Notes: generated by a model from the letters alone, not told the origin. DNA of 64,000 nucleotides from Endozoicomonas sp. 4G (GCF_023822025.1 NZ_CP082909.1:5562001-5626000); one strand, 5' to 3'; shown: positions 52,594-62,633, numbered from the stretch's first letter. Made by a program: numbers and translations.

Positions 52594-54906
52594 TTAGAGG
52601 TTATCCGGTCTGGTATTGGTCATGACGAACCGGAGCTCACCGCCAGCCACTATGTCGCTGTGCCTGAAGGTGTTGTTTTCCCCCAGAGGCTGGCCGTTGA
52701 TGGTGACTTCCTTGATGTATCGGTTGGCAGGGCTGTTATTAACGGCAGTGATCGTGAACTCACCGTCAGGCAGTTCAATGACTGCCTCATCGAACAATGG
52801 ACGACCAATGGAGTACTCCGGAATCCCCGGGGTTACCTGATAGAAGCCCATAGCACTCATCACATACCAGGCTGACACCTGGCCTACATCTTCGTTACCG
52901 ACCAGACCCTCAGGTGTTGGCTGGTAAAATTCACGCATAATCTGGTCAAGGTACTCCTGAGCCATCCAGGGTTCATCAGTGCGGTTCCATAGATAAGCGA
53001 TGTGATGGGAAGGCTCATTGCCGTGAAGGTACTGACCAATAAAACCGGTCATATCAGGCAGGTCTTCTCCGCTGGTACTTTCTTCGGCTTCGAACAGGGC
53101 TCTGAGGTCGGTTTTAAATTGCTCAGGTCCACCGATCAGGGTTTCCAGGTGGTCGAAGTCATGAAAAATTTGCCATTTCCACTGCCAGGCATTCCCTTCA
53201 GTAAAGGCAAACTCGTCAACGTAATAAGGATCAAACTTCTCCTGATCTTCAGGGAGGTAGAAGGTGCCATCCAGATTTTTGGCACGGAAGAATCCTGTTT
53301 CTTTATCCCAGTAATGCAGGTAGTGCTCAGACCTTTTGAGATACTCTTCCTGTCTGTCGGTATCTCCCGCTACCCGGGCGATTTCAGAGACGGCCCAGTC
53401 GCCATAGGAATATTCGAGCCCGTAGGAAGCAGAGTTCCAGTATCCGTAGCGAACCCAGCCATTATCGATGTGATCCTGCATCTGTAGATCCTGAACAAAC
53501 TGGAGAATGTCGGGATCCCAGTCAGGAAAACGGCTTAAGTCGTAAGTGGTAGACGTCACAACAGCATCCAGGGCGGCATTTACATCAATGTCAAAGCCTT
53601 TGGTAATGGCGTCAGCGATAATAGAAACGGAGGGGTAGCCAATCATGGTTCCAGTGTAATGACCATAAAGCTCCCACTTGGGCAGCAGTCCGCCATCCTG
53701 TTGCTTGCGGATCAGGTCGTTGACGTAATCTTCAGCTTTATCTGGATTAATGATGGTCTGCAGTGGGTGGAATGCCCTGAAGGTATCCCACATGGAGTAG
53801 ACGGTGTAGTTGGGTAGATCTCCGGCATTCTTGATCTCCTTGTAGGGGTACATGGAACGATAATCGCCATCGACATCCTGAGAGATCATGGGGGAGATTT
53901 GAGTGTGATACAGGGCGGTATAGAAGTTGATTTTCTCTGCTTCGGTGCCCCCTGAGACATCCACTGCAGAAAGCTCGTCGGCCCAGGCTTTTTCGGTATC
54001 AGCCAGAACGTTATTAAAGCCCCAATCCGGAACCTCTGTTTTCAGGTTGAGCTCAGCTCCTTCCATGTCAGTGGATGATATACCCATCCTTATTTCCAGA
54101 GGTTGATCGGATGGGGCAAAGCTCAGGTAGGAAACCAGCCCTTTGGCTTCAATCAGGCCATCTTCTTTGCTGAGTAATACCTCATTGCCGTCAGCAAGCA
54201 GGCGGGCATCGGTGATGGGGGCAGAGAACTTTACATAAAAGTAAACGCTCTGGTCTCTGGACCAGGCATCGCTCTTACGGTGGCCCCGCAGAGTGTACTC
54301 ATCCACCATCTCGATCTCATTCAGCAGAGATTCATTGCCCCAGCTCTTGTTCAGTGTGTGCTCAAGATCCAGTTTAATCTTACGCTCTGATCCACTTGGA
54401 AAGGTGTAGCGATGGTAGCCCACACGAGGTGATACCGTCAGCTCAGCAAGAATATTTGAGCGATTCAGTTTGACGGAGTAATAACCAGGGCTGGCTTTTT
54501 CATTGGCTTTATCGAAAGTGTTGTAGGTGTCGTTACTGTTATCGGTAAACGGCAGAATAAGAATATCACCCAGATCCGTAATACCTGTACCACTCAAATG
54601 TGTATGACTAAAGCCGTATACCGGGATATCTTCCTGAGTCCCGTCATCGAAGTAACCGGAAGCTGAGCCCCAACCTTCCATGGTGGTGTCAGGGCTTAAC
54701 TGAACCATGCCGGAGGGGGAAGCCGCCCCTGGGAAAGTATGTCCGTCTGGTCCTGTGCCTATAAAGGGGTCAACATAACCAAGTACTTCGTAGACGGGGC
54801 GTTCTGAAGAACCCGTGTTCGTTTCGTTATCGTTGGAATCACAACCTGTCAGTCCGGCGAGAGCAGCAGTAATGGTCATTGCCATTATATTTCTTTTCAG
54901 AAGCAT
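52594..54906 (-). CDS. GH92 family alpha-mannosidase, lipoprotein (B)
   Basis: 770 aa with signal peptide and lipobox LTGC. GH92 hallmarks are YVDPFIGTGPDGHTFPGA, YGFSHTHLSGTGI, MWDTFRAFHPLQTI, EGNAWQWKWQIFHD, HGNEPSHHIAYLWN and GNEDVGQVSAWYVMSAMGFYQV. It lies 87 bases upstream of gene A. The Trp/Asp-rich loops differ from the paralogues, consistent with different linkage or branch preferences among the four enzymes; the exact linkage cannot be predicted from motifs. Confidence 0.93.
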   Translation of the reverse strand: MLLKRNIMAMTITAALAGLTGCDSNDNETNTGSSERPVYEVLGYVDPFIGTGPDGHTFPGAASPSGMVQLSPDTTMEGWGSASGYFDDGTQEDIPVYGFSHTHLSGTGITDLGDILILPFTDNSNDTYNTFDKANEKASPGYYSVKLNRSNILAELTVSPRVGYHRYTFPSGSERKIKLDLEHTLNKSWGNESLLNEIEMVDEYTLRGHRKSDAWSRDQSVYFYVKFSAPITDARLLADGNEVLLSKEDGLIEAKGLVSYLSFAPSDQPLEIRMGISSTDMEGAELNLKTEVPDWGFNNVLADTEKAWADELSAVDVSGGTEAEKINFYTALYHTQISPMISQDVDGDYRSMYPYKEIKNAGDLPNYTVYSMWDTFRAFHPLQTIINPDKAEDYVNDLIRKQQDGGLLPKWELYGHYTGTMIGYPSVSIIADAITKGFDIDVNAALDAVVTSTTYDLSRFPDWDPDILQFVQDLQMQDHIDNGWVRYGYWNSASYGLEYSYGDWAVSEIARVAGDTDRQEEYLKRSEHYLHYWDKETGFFRAKNLDGTFYLPEDQEKFDPYYVDEFAFTEGNAWQWKWQIFHDFDHLETLIGGPEQFKTDLRALFEAEESTSGEDLPDMTGFIGQYLHGNEPSHHIAYLWNRTDEPWMAQEYLDQIMREFYQPTPEGLVGNEDVGQVSAWYVMSAMGFYQVTPGIPEYSIGRPLFDEAVIELPDGEFTITAVNNSPANRYIKEVTINGQPLGENNTFRHSDIVAGGELRFVMTNTRPDNL

Positions 54907-54946
54907 AAAAACGTCTTACGTCCTGTTTTCTGAGAGTAGAAGGGGA

Positions 54947-54969
54947 GAAGAGAAGTCGGACTTCTCTTC
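54947..54969. repeat. Near-perfect palindrome between GH92 B and C
   Basis: GAAGAGAAGTC and GACTTCTCTTC are exact reverse complements separated by a single G. It could be an intercistronic mRNA hairpin or operator within the mannosidase operon. Confidence 0.5.
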
Positions 54970-55010
54970 AAGTGCTGGAAACACAAATTGAAAACACAAA
55001 TAAAGAGCCC

Positions 55011-57422
55011 TTAACGAAGTTCTTTATTGGGGGTGTCACTCATTACAAAGTGCAGATTGCCACCGGGTTTGATGTCTTCATGCTGGAAAGTGAAGTTTTC
55101 ATCCAGTGGTTCACCGTTAATGGTGACTTCCTGAACATACAGATTGTCCGGCCCATTGTTTTCGGTGGTGATAGTGAATTCACCTTCTGCCAGCTGGATA
55201 GTCACTTCGTCGAAGAGCGGTCGGCCGATGGTGTAAGTTGGATCTGCCGGTGAAATCTGATAAAAGCCCATGGCTGTCATCATGTACCAGGCCGACATCT
55301 GGCCCACGTCTTCATTGCCGGGGATGCCTTCTGGTGTGGGCAGATAAAGTGTGTCGAGGATCTGATCGAGATATTCCTGAGTTTTCCAGGGCTCCAGAGT
55401 GTAGTTGTACAGGAAAGGCACATGGTGATCGGGCTCGTTGCCTTGAACATACTGACCAATTTTGCCGGTCATATCGCCGGTATCATTGATGCCATTGGGG
55501 TCGGCATTAAACAGGGCGTCCAGATTTTGGCGAAAGCTTGCTTCATCCCCCATTATTTCCATCAACCCATCAATGTCATGGGGGACAAACCAGGACCACT
55601 GCCAGGTACTGCCTTCCGTAAAGTCCTCGCCGCGATGTTCAGCGACATAAGGGTTGAAGATATCCTGATTTTCTTCAGTACACTGTCCCTCTCCTGAGCA
55701 GTCATTGAAGGTCCAACTGCCATCCCGATTTTTCGGTCGCATAAATCCTGTAGCGCCGTACTCTGCGTAATAAGCTGGATTATGGTCGAAATAGTTTTTG
55801 AAGGATTCTGAGCGTTTGATATAGCGATCGTACTGCCCCTCATCGCCAGCGAGTTTGGCTATCTGGGCAATGGCCCAGTCGTAATAAGCATTCTCCAAAC
55901 CATAAGAAACCGTTTCATTAACGATGGTGTCGTATATATCAGCGGGGTTCTTGCGAATATCGGCACCGATAAAGCCATCGCTTTCCTGATATTCGGAATG
56001 ACGGGTCATAACGTGCCAGCGTTTATCACCATTCCATTCGTCTACGTAAGGAATCCAGTCATGAGTGATTTCCGGGTGCCAGTTGGAGCTGATTAATGCG
56101 GCTTCCAGTGCATCTTTGAAATCCTGTTGGGTAAAAGCTTCTGGATATTTGACCATGGTATCGGCAATGATGGAGACAGAAGGATAACCAGGCATTTCAC
56201 CGGTATAGTCTGAGTGGAGTTCCCACTTTGGCAGTACATCGCCTTTTTTGAATTTGTTGATCAGGTCGTGAACGTACTCAATAGAACGCTCTTTTTCTGT
56301 GATGGTTTTCAGAGGGTGAGCTGCCCGGAAAGTGTCCCACATCGAATACACGGAATAGTTCGGTCGATTCGGATCAGTCTGATAGGACTGGCCATCCATT
56401 CCCCGGTATTGGCCGTCCACATCCTGATAGAGAAAGGGGGCAAAATAGGTATGGTACATGGAGGTGTAGAAATTGGTTTTTTCTGCCTCGGTTCCGCCTT
56501 CGAGTTCAATCTTGCTCAGCGTTTCAGCCCAGGCATTCGCTGCATCCTGACGAATCTGATCAAATGCAAAGCCGTCTGTTTCTGCATCGATGTTGGCCTT
56601 GGCGCCATCAATACTGTTGGGTGAAATGGCGATCTTCATGCCCAGCTGTTGATTGCCCTGCCCAAAGTCCAGAAAAGCAATGACATCGCGGCTGTCCTCA
56701 ATATTTAGATCATCGGTATTCTCACCTTCATCCATGGCCATGTATTTAACAAAAGGCTCAGTGAATTCAGCATAGAAATAAACGGTCTGGTATTGAGCCC
56801 ATTCATTGCTCACTCGTTTGCCCGCAATGGCGTTATCACCGATGATCTGGAAATCAATTTCGCGGCTGTGGTTACCATAGGTTTCTTGTAGCTCATGACC
56901 CAGGTCGAGCTTGAGTTTGCGACTTTCACCCTCAGGGTAAGTGTATCGGTGCAGTGCAACTCGCTTGGTAACGGTCAGCTCAGTTCTAATATCGCTGTCA
57001 TCGAACTCTACGGAGTAGTAGCCTGGAGAGGCTTCTTCATTCTCTTTACTGAACTTGGCCGGGCCTGATTCAAAATCAATGAAAGGAAGAAAGGCAAAAT
57101 CATTCAAGTCGCCCTTGCCCGCACCTGAGAGATGGGTAGTACTGAAGCCGCTGATGGTGTCTTTCCAGTATTTGTAATCACCAGCGGTGCCATCTTCATT
57201 GATCGAGTCAGGACCGGGTTGAATCATGCCTTCCGGATAAACGGCCGATGGTGTGGTATTGCCCGTGGCATCGGTACCAATAAACGGATCAACGTATTTA
57301 AGAATTTCTGGCTCAACATAGCCACCCTGTGTTGTATTGCTATTACTGCTGTTGTCATCACAACCACTGAGGCTGGCCAGAACCGCAGTCACAGCAACCG
57401 CGGTTATACTCTTTTTAAACAT
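55011..57422 (-). CDS. GH92 family alpha-mannosidase, lipoprotein (C)
   Basis: 803 aa, lipobox LSGC. Motifs are YVDPFIGTDATGNTTPSA, ISGFSTTHLSGAGKGD (note STTH where the others have SHTH), MWDTFRAAHPLKTI, EGSTWQWSWFVPHD, QGNEPDHHVPFLYNY and GNEDVGQMSAWYMMTAMGFYQI. An insertion with ECSGEGQCTEE-like cysteines (NDCSGEGQCTE) distinguishes it from its paralogues and may form a disulfide loop. It follows the GH18 gene by 42 bases, so the two are probably co-translated units of one operon. Confidence 0.93.
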   Translation of the reverse strand: MFKKSITAVAVTAVLASLSGCDDNSSNSNTTQGGYVEPEILKYVDPFIGTDATGNTTPSAVYPEGMIQPGPDSINEDGTAGDYKYWKDTISGFSTTHLSGAGKGDLNDFAFLPFIDFESGPAKFSKENEEASPGYYSVEFDDSDIRTELTVTKRVALHRYTYPEGESRKLKLDLGHELQETYGNHSREIDFQIIGDNAIAGKRVSNEWAQYQTVYFYAEFTEPFVKYMAMDEGENTDDLNIEDSRDVIAFLDFGQGNQQLGMKIAISPNSIDGAKANIDAETDGFAFDQIRQDAANAWAETLSKIELEGGTEAEKTNFYTSMYHTYFAPFLYQDVDGQYRGMDGQSYQTDPNRPNYSVYSMWDTFRAAHPLKTITEKERSIEYVHDLINKFKKGDVLPKWELHSDYTGEMPGYPSVSIIADTMVKYPEAFTQQDFKDALEAALISSNWHPEITHDWIPYVDEWNGDKRWHVMTRHSEYQESDGFIGADIRKNPADIYDTIVNETVSYGLENAYYDWAIAQIAKLAGDEGQYDRYIKRSESFKNYFDHNPAYYAEYGATGFMRPKNRDGSWTFNDCSGEGQCTEENQDIFNPYVAEHRGEDFTEGSTWQWSWFVPHDIDGLMEIMGDEASFRQNLDALFNADPNGINDTGDMTGKIGQYVQGNEPDHHVPFLYNYTLEPWKTQEYLDQILDTLYLPTPEGIPGNEDVGQMSAWYMMTAMGFYQISPADPTYTIGRPLFDEVTIQLAEGEFTITTENNGPDNLYVQEVTINGEPLDENFTFQHEDIKPGGNLHFVMSDTPNKELR

Positions 57423-57464
57423 TTTTTCACCCTGAAGAATATTGAAAACACTATGTGTCGTGTA

Positions 57465-58415
57465 TTACTGACGGCCCATTTGCTCCCACATGTCTTCGGT
57501 GATTTTGTAATGAGGTGTCCCCATCTGATCCATACTGTCGGTATCCATACGCCATGCGAAAATACCCTGGGTATTATTTTCCCGGGCGACTTTGATGAAC
57601 GCTTCAGGATCATCAGCTGGCCGGTTGTAGCTCTCACTGCTCATACCAATCATCATTTTGTCGGTTTCAACACCGGTAGCCTTGAAGTCATCAATGAAGT
57701 GGAAGCGATCGCCCCAATAGGTTTGCAGATTGATGTAGTCGAACAGACTATTAACCAGAGTGCCGTTCCATACGCGCAGAGAGGTGTGGTCAGGAGTGAT
57801 AGTGAATAGATAATCTTTGCCATCTTCTACGGAAGCTCGCTCAAGATGATCGTGTACTGTCTGAGCCAGGGTTTCAAATTGTGGCAGGGTGATCTGGTCT
57901 GTCTCGATCTCGTAGTCCATGTCATAGCCATCCAGGCCATGCTTTCGGATAAAAGAGACCACACTTTCTGCAAAGACTTCAGGGTTTTGAGCCGCTTTCC
58001 AGTAACCATTCTGATTCCAGCCCTGAGAAATCAGAATCTGTACGCCCGGATTCTTTTCACGGGCAGCCGATACCAGCTGATTGATGCGGTCCTTGTCGGT
58101 ATCGCCAGGCTTAACCTTTTCACCGCTACGGGCGTTTTCATAACCCAGTTCGTAGGCGCCGTCACCGTCTTCATCGTAAGGATGAGCAAAGGCAATATAG
58201 AGAAGGTCAGTTTTGTCCAGTGGGGTCTCTTCGCGCAGTCGTTGATCCCAGTTGAGGTCGAAAATGCCGAAGAAATGAGCAACTTTGTCACTGCCTTGAG
58301 CAGTAGAGTACTCCAAAGAACTGTTGGTAACACAGCCTGAAAGTGTGGCTGCCATAGCGGTAATGCCCAGACTCAGGCAGATGGTTTTTATGGATTTTGA
58401 GAGAGGGCTCAGCAT
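57465..58415 (-). CDS. GH18 family lipoprotein (endo-beta-N-acetylglucosaminidase or chitinase)
   Basis: 316 aa with lipobox LSGC. The GH18 catalytic signature DGxDxDxE appears as LDGYDMDYE, with the terminal Glu as acid. The preceding barrel strand reads VQILISQGWNQNGYW, and later strands include FDYINLQTYWGD and a final Trp strand GIFAWRMDTD. GH18 includes chitinases and the Endo-H/F-type enzymes that cut between the two GlcNAc residues of N-glycans. The setting amid four GH92 mannosidases favours the latter, but sequence alone does not decide. Single-domain, no carbohydrate-binding module. Confidence 0.87.
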   Translation of the reverse strand: MLSPLSKSIKTICLSLGITAMAATLSGCVTNSSLEYSTAQGSDKVAHFFGIFDLNWDQRLREETPLDKTDLLYIAFAHPYDEDGDGAYELGYENARSGEKVKPGDTDKDRINQLVSAAREKNPGVQILISQGWNQNGYWKAAQNPEVFAESVVSFIRKHGLDGYDMDYEIETDQITLPQFETLAQTVHDHLERASVEDGKDYLFTITPDHTSLRVWNGTLVNSLFDYINLQTYWGDRFHFIDDFKATGVETDKMMIGMSSESYNRPADDPEAFIKVARENNTQGIFAWRMDTDSMDQMGTPHYKITEDMWEQMGRQ

Positions 58416-58617
58416 TGATGACTCCTGTAAAACATAACTGTCGTTTAATGGTCTAAGGTTTTTTTTTGAGGGATTAAGGCTCTGCGTGAGCAGAGCTATT
58501 AATGTTTAGAGAGCTCTGGCAGCTTTTTCAGACATGAGAGCTCCCATGACCTTCCCAACAGGGAAGGCCGGTGAATGTTTTGTAAGTAGTTGGGACGGGG
58601 AGCGTGCTCCCCAGGCA
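58416..58617. other. Intercistronic region with hairpins between GH92 D and GH18
   Basis: Contains GCTCTGC-GTGA-GCAGAGC (58479-58496), CCTTCCC-AACA-GGGAAGG (58550-58567), and a T9 run at about 58459-58467 on the plus strand. No gene. The hairpins suggest processing or partial termination that would tune relative expression. Confidence 0.45.
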
Positions 58618-60951
58618 TCAATTCAAGGCTTTAGGCTCTGGACCCATCTCAAAAATCAGTTCACCACCGTCTTTGAACTCGGCATGTTCGAAGAACAGGC
58701 CTTCTTCCAATTCATGACCATTAATGGCTACGCTCTGGACGTAGATATTGTCAGGCTCGTTATTTTTCGCAGTGATGGTGAATCTGCCACCATTGCCGAC
58801 AGGAATGGTGACTTGATCAAACAGAGGGCGACCAATGGTATAGGTCGGATCCCCCGGCGTAATCTGATAGAAGCCCAGGGCACTCATGACATACCAGGCT
58901 GACATGGCACCAACATCTTCGTTACCGACGATGCCTTCAGGGGTTGGCAGGTAGAACTCATCCAGAATTTCATCGACAATTTCCTGGGTCTTCCATGGGG
59001 TATCGGTGTAGTTGTAGAGGTAAGGAACGTGCTGATCAGGCTCATTGCCCTGAACATACTGACCGATCAGGCCCGTCATATCGCTGGTGCCTTCATCCTC
59101 GCGGGCATTAAACAGGGCATCGAGATTTTGTTTGAAAGCCTCTTCGCCACCCATAACCTCTTTCAGGCCAGAAATATCCTGGGGAACAAACCAGGTCCAC
59201 TGCCAGGAGTTACCTTCTGTGTAGTCACCGGTTTCGTGCACGGCATTGTAAGGATCAAAAGGTTCTCTCCAGCTGCCATCCAGCATTTTGGGTCGCATAA
59301 ATCCAGTTGCACTGTGTTCAGCGTAGGCTTCAGGGTTGTAGTCGAAGTATTCCTGGTAACCCTGGGCTCTCTCTTCGTACTCAGCTTTTTTGTTCTGGTC
59401 CCCTGCTATGTCGGCAATCAGTGAGATCGTCCAATCGTAATAGGCATTTTCCAAACCGTATGAAACGGATTCATGGGTTTTGTCAGCAGGTGCGTAGCCC
59501 AACATCTCAATGTATTGGATGTGAGGAGTCATGATGGTTTTCAGCAGTTCCTGATCCCACTCGGTAAAGTCTTCCGGGTGCCAGGTTGAGCTGGCAACAG
59601 CAGCTTCCAGCGCTTCAGTGGGATTAATTTCGTCTGCTAGTCCTTTAACCATTGCATCAGCAATGATGGCAACGGATGGGTAACCTACCATGGTGCCTGT
59701 GTAGTTGGAGTGCAGTTCCCACTTCGGCAGCAGGCCCCCTTCCTTGTATTTCTGAACAAGGTTGACTGCGTACTCACCGGCTTTCTCGGGTTCAGTAATG
59801 GTTTTCAGTGGATGCAGGGCTCTAAAGGTGTCCCACATGGAGTAGACGGTATAATTCTGGTAGTCCTTAGCGATTAAGTTCGCATCATACTCAGCCTTGT
59901 CCATTCCCAGATACTTTCCATCTACATCCTGATGCACCATGGGAGCAAGTTTGGTGTGATACAGCGCCGTGTAGAAGTTGGTGAGTTCACCCTCAGTGCC
60001 GCCTTCAACCTCAAAGTCATCCAGATTATCCAGCCAGATATTTTCTGCTTTTGTGACGGCTTCGTCGAACGTCAGATCACTGGCTTCAGCTATGAGGTTT
60101 TTCTCTGCACCGTCGGTACTCACCGGTGACAGACCCACTTTCACTTCTAGAGGTGAGTTGTCCTGTTCAAACTCAATATAAGCGACAACATCACTGCCTT
60201 CGGTTTTATAGCTGCTGCCTGCCTGAGGTTCTCCCTGGCTGGTGATAAGGTATTTGGCAATCGGCTTGTTAAATTTGGCAGTGAAGTAAATGCGTTGGTC
60301 AGGAGCCCAGCCACCACTGTAGCGCTTGCCAATGACGGTGTAGTCATCAACCACTTCCAGTTCATTGACCAAACTGACACCTCCCCAGTCTTCGTTCAGA
60401 GTGTGGCCCAGGTCAATCTTCAGCTTTTGGGTTTCACCTTCAGGAAACGTATAGCGATGCAGACCAACACGTTGAGTTGCCGTCAGTTCCGCAATAATTC
60501 CAGTATCGTCTAACTCAACCTGATAGAAACCGGGTTTGGCGCCTTCCTGAGACTTGCGGAATTGACTGGATTCACTTTTATCACCGGTGAAAGGCAGGAA
60601 GAGAATATCGCCCAGATCGCCAATACCTGTGCCGCTCAGATGGGTATGGCTGAAACCGTAAAGGGTATCGTTGTCGTAATGATAACCGCTGGATGAATGC
60701 CAGCCAGTCAGTTGGTTATCAGGGCTCAGTTGCACAAAACCTTCAGGAAGAACTGCCCCGGGGAAAGTATGTCCGTTAAAACCTGCGCCTATGAAAGGAT
60801 CGACGTATTTTAGAATACCGGGGCCTTCTACATGGACAGGGTTATCTCCAATGTCTGAGGCCGGGCTCGCATCATCATTGCTATCACAACCTGCCAATGA
60901 GGCCAGTGTGATGGCAATAGCGGTAGAGAGAATGCTTTTTTTTAACAACAT
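58618..60951 (-). CDS. GH92 family alpha-mannosidase, lipoprotein (D)
   Basis: 777 aa, first enzyme gene of the locus. Lipobox LAGC. GH92 motifs are YVDPFIGAGFNGHTFPGAVLP, YGFSHTHLSGTGIGD, MWDTFRALHPLKTI, EGNSWQWTWFVPQD, QGNEPDQHVPYLYNY and GNEDVGAMSAWYVMSALGFYQI. One catalytic loop reads GAMSAWY where the others have GQMSAWY or GQ(V/T)SAWY; the general-base Asp is kept. It lies 226 bases downstream of the PTS IIB gene, with a hairpin between, so it may have its own promoter. Confidence 0.93.
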   Translation of the reverse strand: MLLKKSILSTAIAITLASLAGCDSNDDASPASDIGDNPVHVEGPGILKYVDPFIGAGFNGHTFPGAVLPEGFVQLSPDNQLTGWHSSSGYHYDNDTLYGFSHTHLSGTGIGDLGDILFLPFTGDKSESSQFRKSQEGAKPGFYQVELDDTGIIAELTATQRVGLHRYTFPEGETQKLKIDLGHTLNEDWGGVSLVNELEVVDDYTVIGKRYSGGWAPDQRIYFTAKFNKPIAKYLITSQGEPQAGSSYKTEGSDVVAYIEFEQDNSPLEVKVGLSPVSTDGAEKNLIAEASDLTFDEAVTKAENIWLDNLDDFEVEGGTEGELTNFYTALYHTKLAPMVHQDVDGKYLGMDKAEYDANLIAKDYQNYTVYSMWDTFRALHPLKTITEPEKAGEYAVNLVQKYKEGGLLPKWELHSNYTGTMVGYPSVAIIADAMVKGLADEINPTEALEAAVASSTWHPEDFTEWDQELLKTIMTPHIQYIEMLGYAPADKTHESVSYGLENAYYDWTISLIADIAGDQNKKAEYEERAQGYQEYFDYNPEAYAEHSATGFMRPKMLDGSWREPFDPYNAVHETGDYTEGNSWQWTWFVPQDISGLKEVMGGEEAFKQNLDALFNAREDEGTSDMTGLIGQYVQGNEPDQHVPYLYNYTDTPWKTQEIVDEILDEFYLPTPEGIVGNEDVGAMSAWYVMSALGFYQITPGDPTYTIGRPLFDQVTIPVGNGGRFTITAKNNEPDNIYVQSVAINGHELEEGLFFEHAEFKDGGELIFEMGPEPKALN

Positions 60952-61177
60952 ACTGTGTTCCTTACCAGTAAGTTTTTAAAGCAGCCGAGCCCCGTCAGGC
61001 AGAGTGTGACAACGCCTTAAGCTAAATGGCTGGTTCTTCAACTGTGATAGCAAGCAGGTTGTCCGAGTGGCAATCTCTATTGAGTCAGGGTAAATGCCCA
61101 GATCAATACAACCCGCTTAAATGGTGTTTGTTCTTACCTGAACCGGCTGGCACAACCAGCCGATAAACGACTGAGAC
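60952..61177. promoter_or_regulatory. Spacer between PTS IIB and GH92 D
   Basis: A perfect hairpin, CGGCTGG-CACAA-CCAGCCG (61144-61162), begins 15 bases after the IIB stop and may be a terminator, without a clear U-tract. The remaining about 190 bases could carry a promoter for the mannosidase genes; I see no clear CRP site. Confidence 0.45.
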
Positions 61178-61489
61178 TTACTTCTTCAGCTTCTTCTCAA
61201 TCTGCTCAATAATCTGAGGCGCTTTTTTGACAGCGTCGGCCACACCGACTCGAATAATGGGCTTGCCTGTAAATCGACCTTCTTCCTTGATGGCGATGTC
61301 TTTGGTCAGCAGCACAAAGTCGGCATCACGAACTTCTTCCAGCTCAATGCGGTTTTCAATACCGTAGGAACCCTGGGTTTCGACTTTGACGTTCCAACCT
61401 TTTTCCTTGGCAGCGTTTTCCAGGGCTTCAGCTGCCATGTAAGTGTGGGCAACACCGGAAGGGCAGGAAGTAACAGCCAGCATTTTCAT
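61178..61489 (-). CDS. PTS fructose-family IIB component
   Basis: 103 aa, the size of a free-standing fructose-type IIB protein. The active cysteine is in VTSCPSGVAHTYMAAEAL (residue 9), the canonical phosphorylation loop. It receives phosphate from an EIIA and passes it to sugar carried by IIC. No IIA or HPr domain is encoded in the window, so these must come from elsewhere. With alpha-mannosidases next door, mannose or a manno-oligosaccharide is the likely substrate. Confidence 0.92.
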   Translation of the reverse strand: MKMLAVTSCPSGVAHTYMAAEALENAAKEKGWNVKVETQGSYGIENRIELEEVRDADFVLLTKDIAIKEEGRFTGKPIIRVGVADAVKKAPQIIEQIEKKLKK

Positions 61490-61571
61490 GTTTGTACTCC
61501 GTTTAATCGTTTTAACAGTGAATGTTAATGTCAGGGGTTTAGAGCTCCGTTATGTTGGAGCCCCTTATTGT

Positions 61572-62633
61572 TCAGTCGAACTGAATATCCAGCTCGTCAG
61601 AGCTATCCAGCTTTTCTTCTTTCTCTTCAGAGCGCTTATCGATAGGCTTCTTGAGGAAGTTCACTATCAGAGCAGTAGTAGCAGCACCGGCGATAGTAGC
61701 AATGATGTAGCCTATTCGACCATCAACTACGGGCAACACAATCCAGCCACCCCACGGAGCGTGGTTCAATACATTCATCTGGAAAGCGATGACGTTACCG
61801 ACAATGCCACCCGCAACAATGGAAGGAATTACACGCAGAGGGTCGTTTGCTGCAAAGGGAATAGCGCCTTCGGTAATACCGATCATACCCATCAGGCCAG
61901 CGGCACGGCCGGCTTCACGCTCTTCATCGGTGTAGCGGCTTTTGGAGAGCAGAGTCGCCAGGAACATACCCAGGGGAGGCACACAGATAGCAACACCAAC
62001 ACCGCCCATCAATTCCGGATGCTCAAAGACCTGAGTCTGAGCGAACAGAGTGGCAACCTTGTTGATTGGGCCGCCCATATCAAAGGCGGTCATCCCACCC
62101 AGAACCGTACCCAGTGCAACTTTTGAGGCATCACCCATGCCTGACAGCCAGCCGTTCAGAGCTTCCATCAGGGCCGCAATGGGTTGACCAATACCCCAGA
62201 TAACAATGGCAGATACAATAAAGGTGCCGCCTATTGGCAGGATAAAATAAGTAGAAACCGCTTTGAACTTATTGGACAGTGGAATTCTTTTTAGCTGATT
62301 AACAATGTAGCCAGCCAGGAAACCAACAATGATGGCACCAAGGAATCCGGTGCCATTGGCGTTAGCCAGATAGGCACCGATCATGCCCGGCGCCAGTGCG
62401 GGACGATCAGCAATGGAGTAGGCGATATAGCCGCCAAGCACCGGAACAAACAGCGTAAAGCCGGCAATGCCCATGTCCCAGATGCCGGTCAGGAAAACAC
62501 CTTCCGGCTGAGCGCCTTTACCATTAAGCATCACCGATAAAGCCAGCAATACACCACCGGCGACGATAAAGGGCAGCATGTGGCTGGTGCCTGTCAGCAG
62601 ATGCCGCTTCAGGGTGGCAAGATCATTCTTCAT
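61572..62633 (-). CDS. PTS fructose-family IIC component
   Basis: 353 aa with about 8-10 membrane segments. Family motifs are TGTSHMLPFIVAGGVLLA near the N terminus, DRPALAPGMIGAY, NGTGFLGAIIVGFLAGY, and the GITEGAIPFA loop typical of the sugar site. It is the separate-subunit version of FruA/FrvB-type IIBC proteins, first gene of the PTS-mannosidase locus. The substrate is inferred from context only. The divergent AraC gene begins 307 bases away. Confidence 0.93.
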   Translation of the reverse strand: MKNDLATLKRHLLTGTSHMLPFIVAGGVLLALSVMLNGKGAQPEGVFLTGIWDMGIAGFTLFVPVLGGYIAYSIADRPALAPGMIGAYLANANGTGFLGAIIVGFLAGYIVNQLKRIPLSNKFKAVSTYFILPIGGTFIVSAIVIWGIGQPIAALMEALNGWLSGMGDASKVALGTVLGGMTAFDMGGPINKVATLFAQTQVFEHPELMGGVGVAICVPPLGMFLATLLSKSRYTDEEREAGRAAGLMGMIGITEGAIPFAANDPLRVIPSIVAGGIVGNVIAFQMNVLNHAPWGGWIVLPVVDGRIGYIIATIAGAATTALIVNFLKKPIDKRSEEKEEKLDSSDELDIQFD

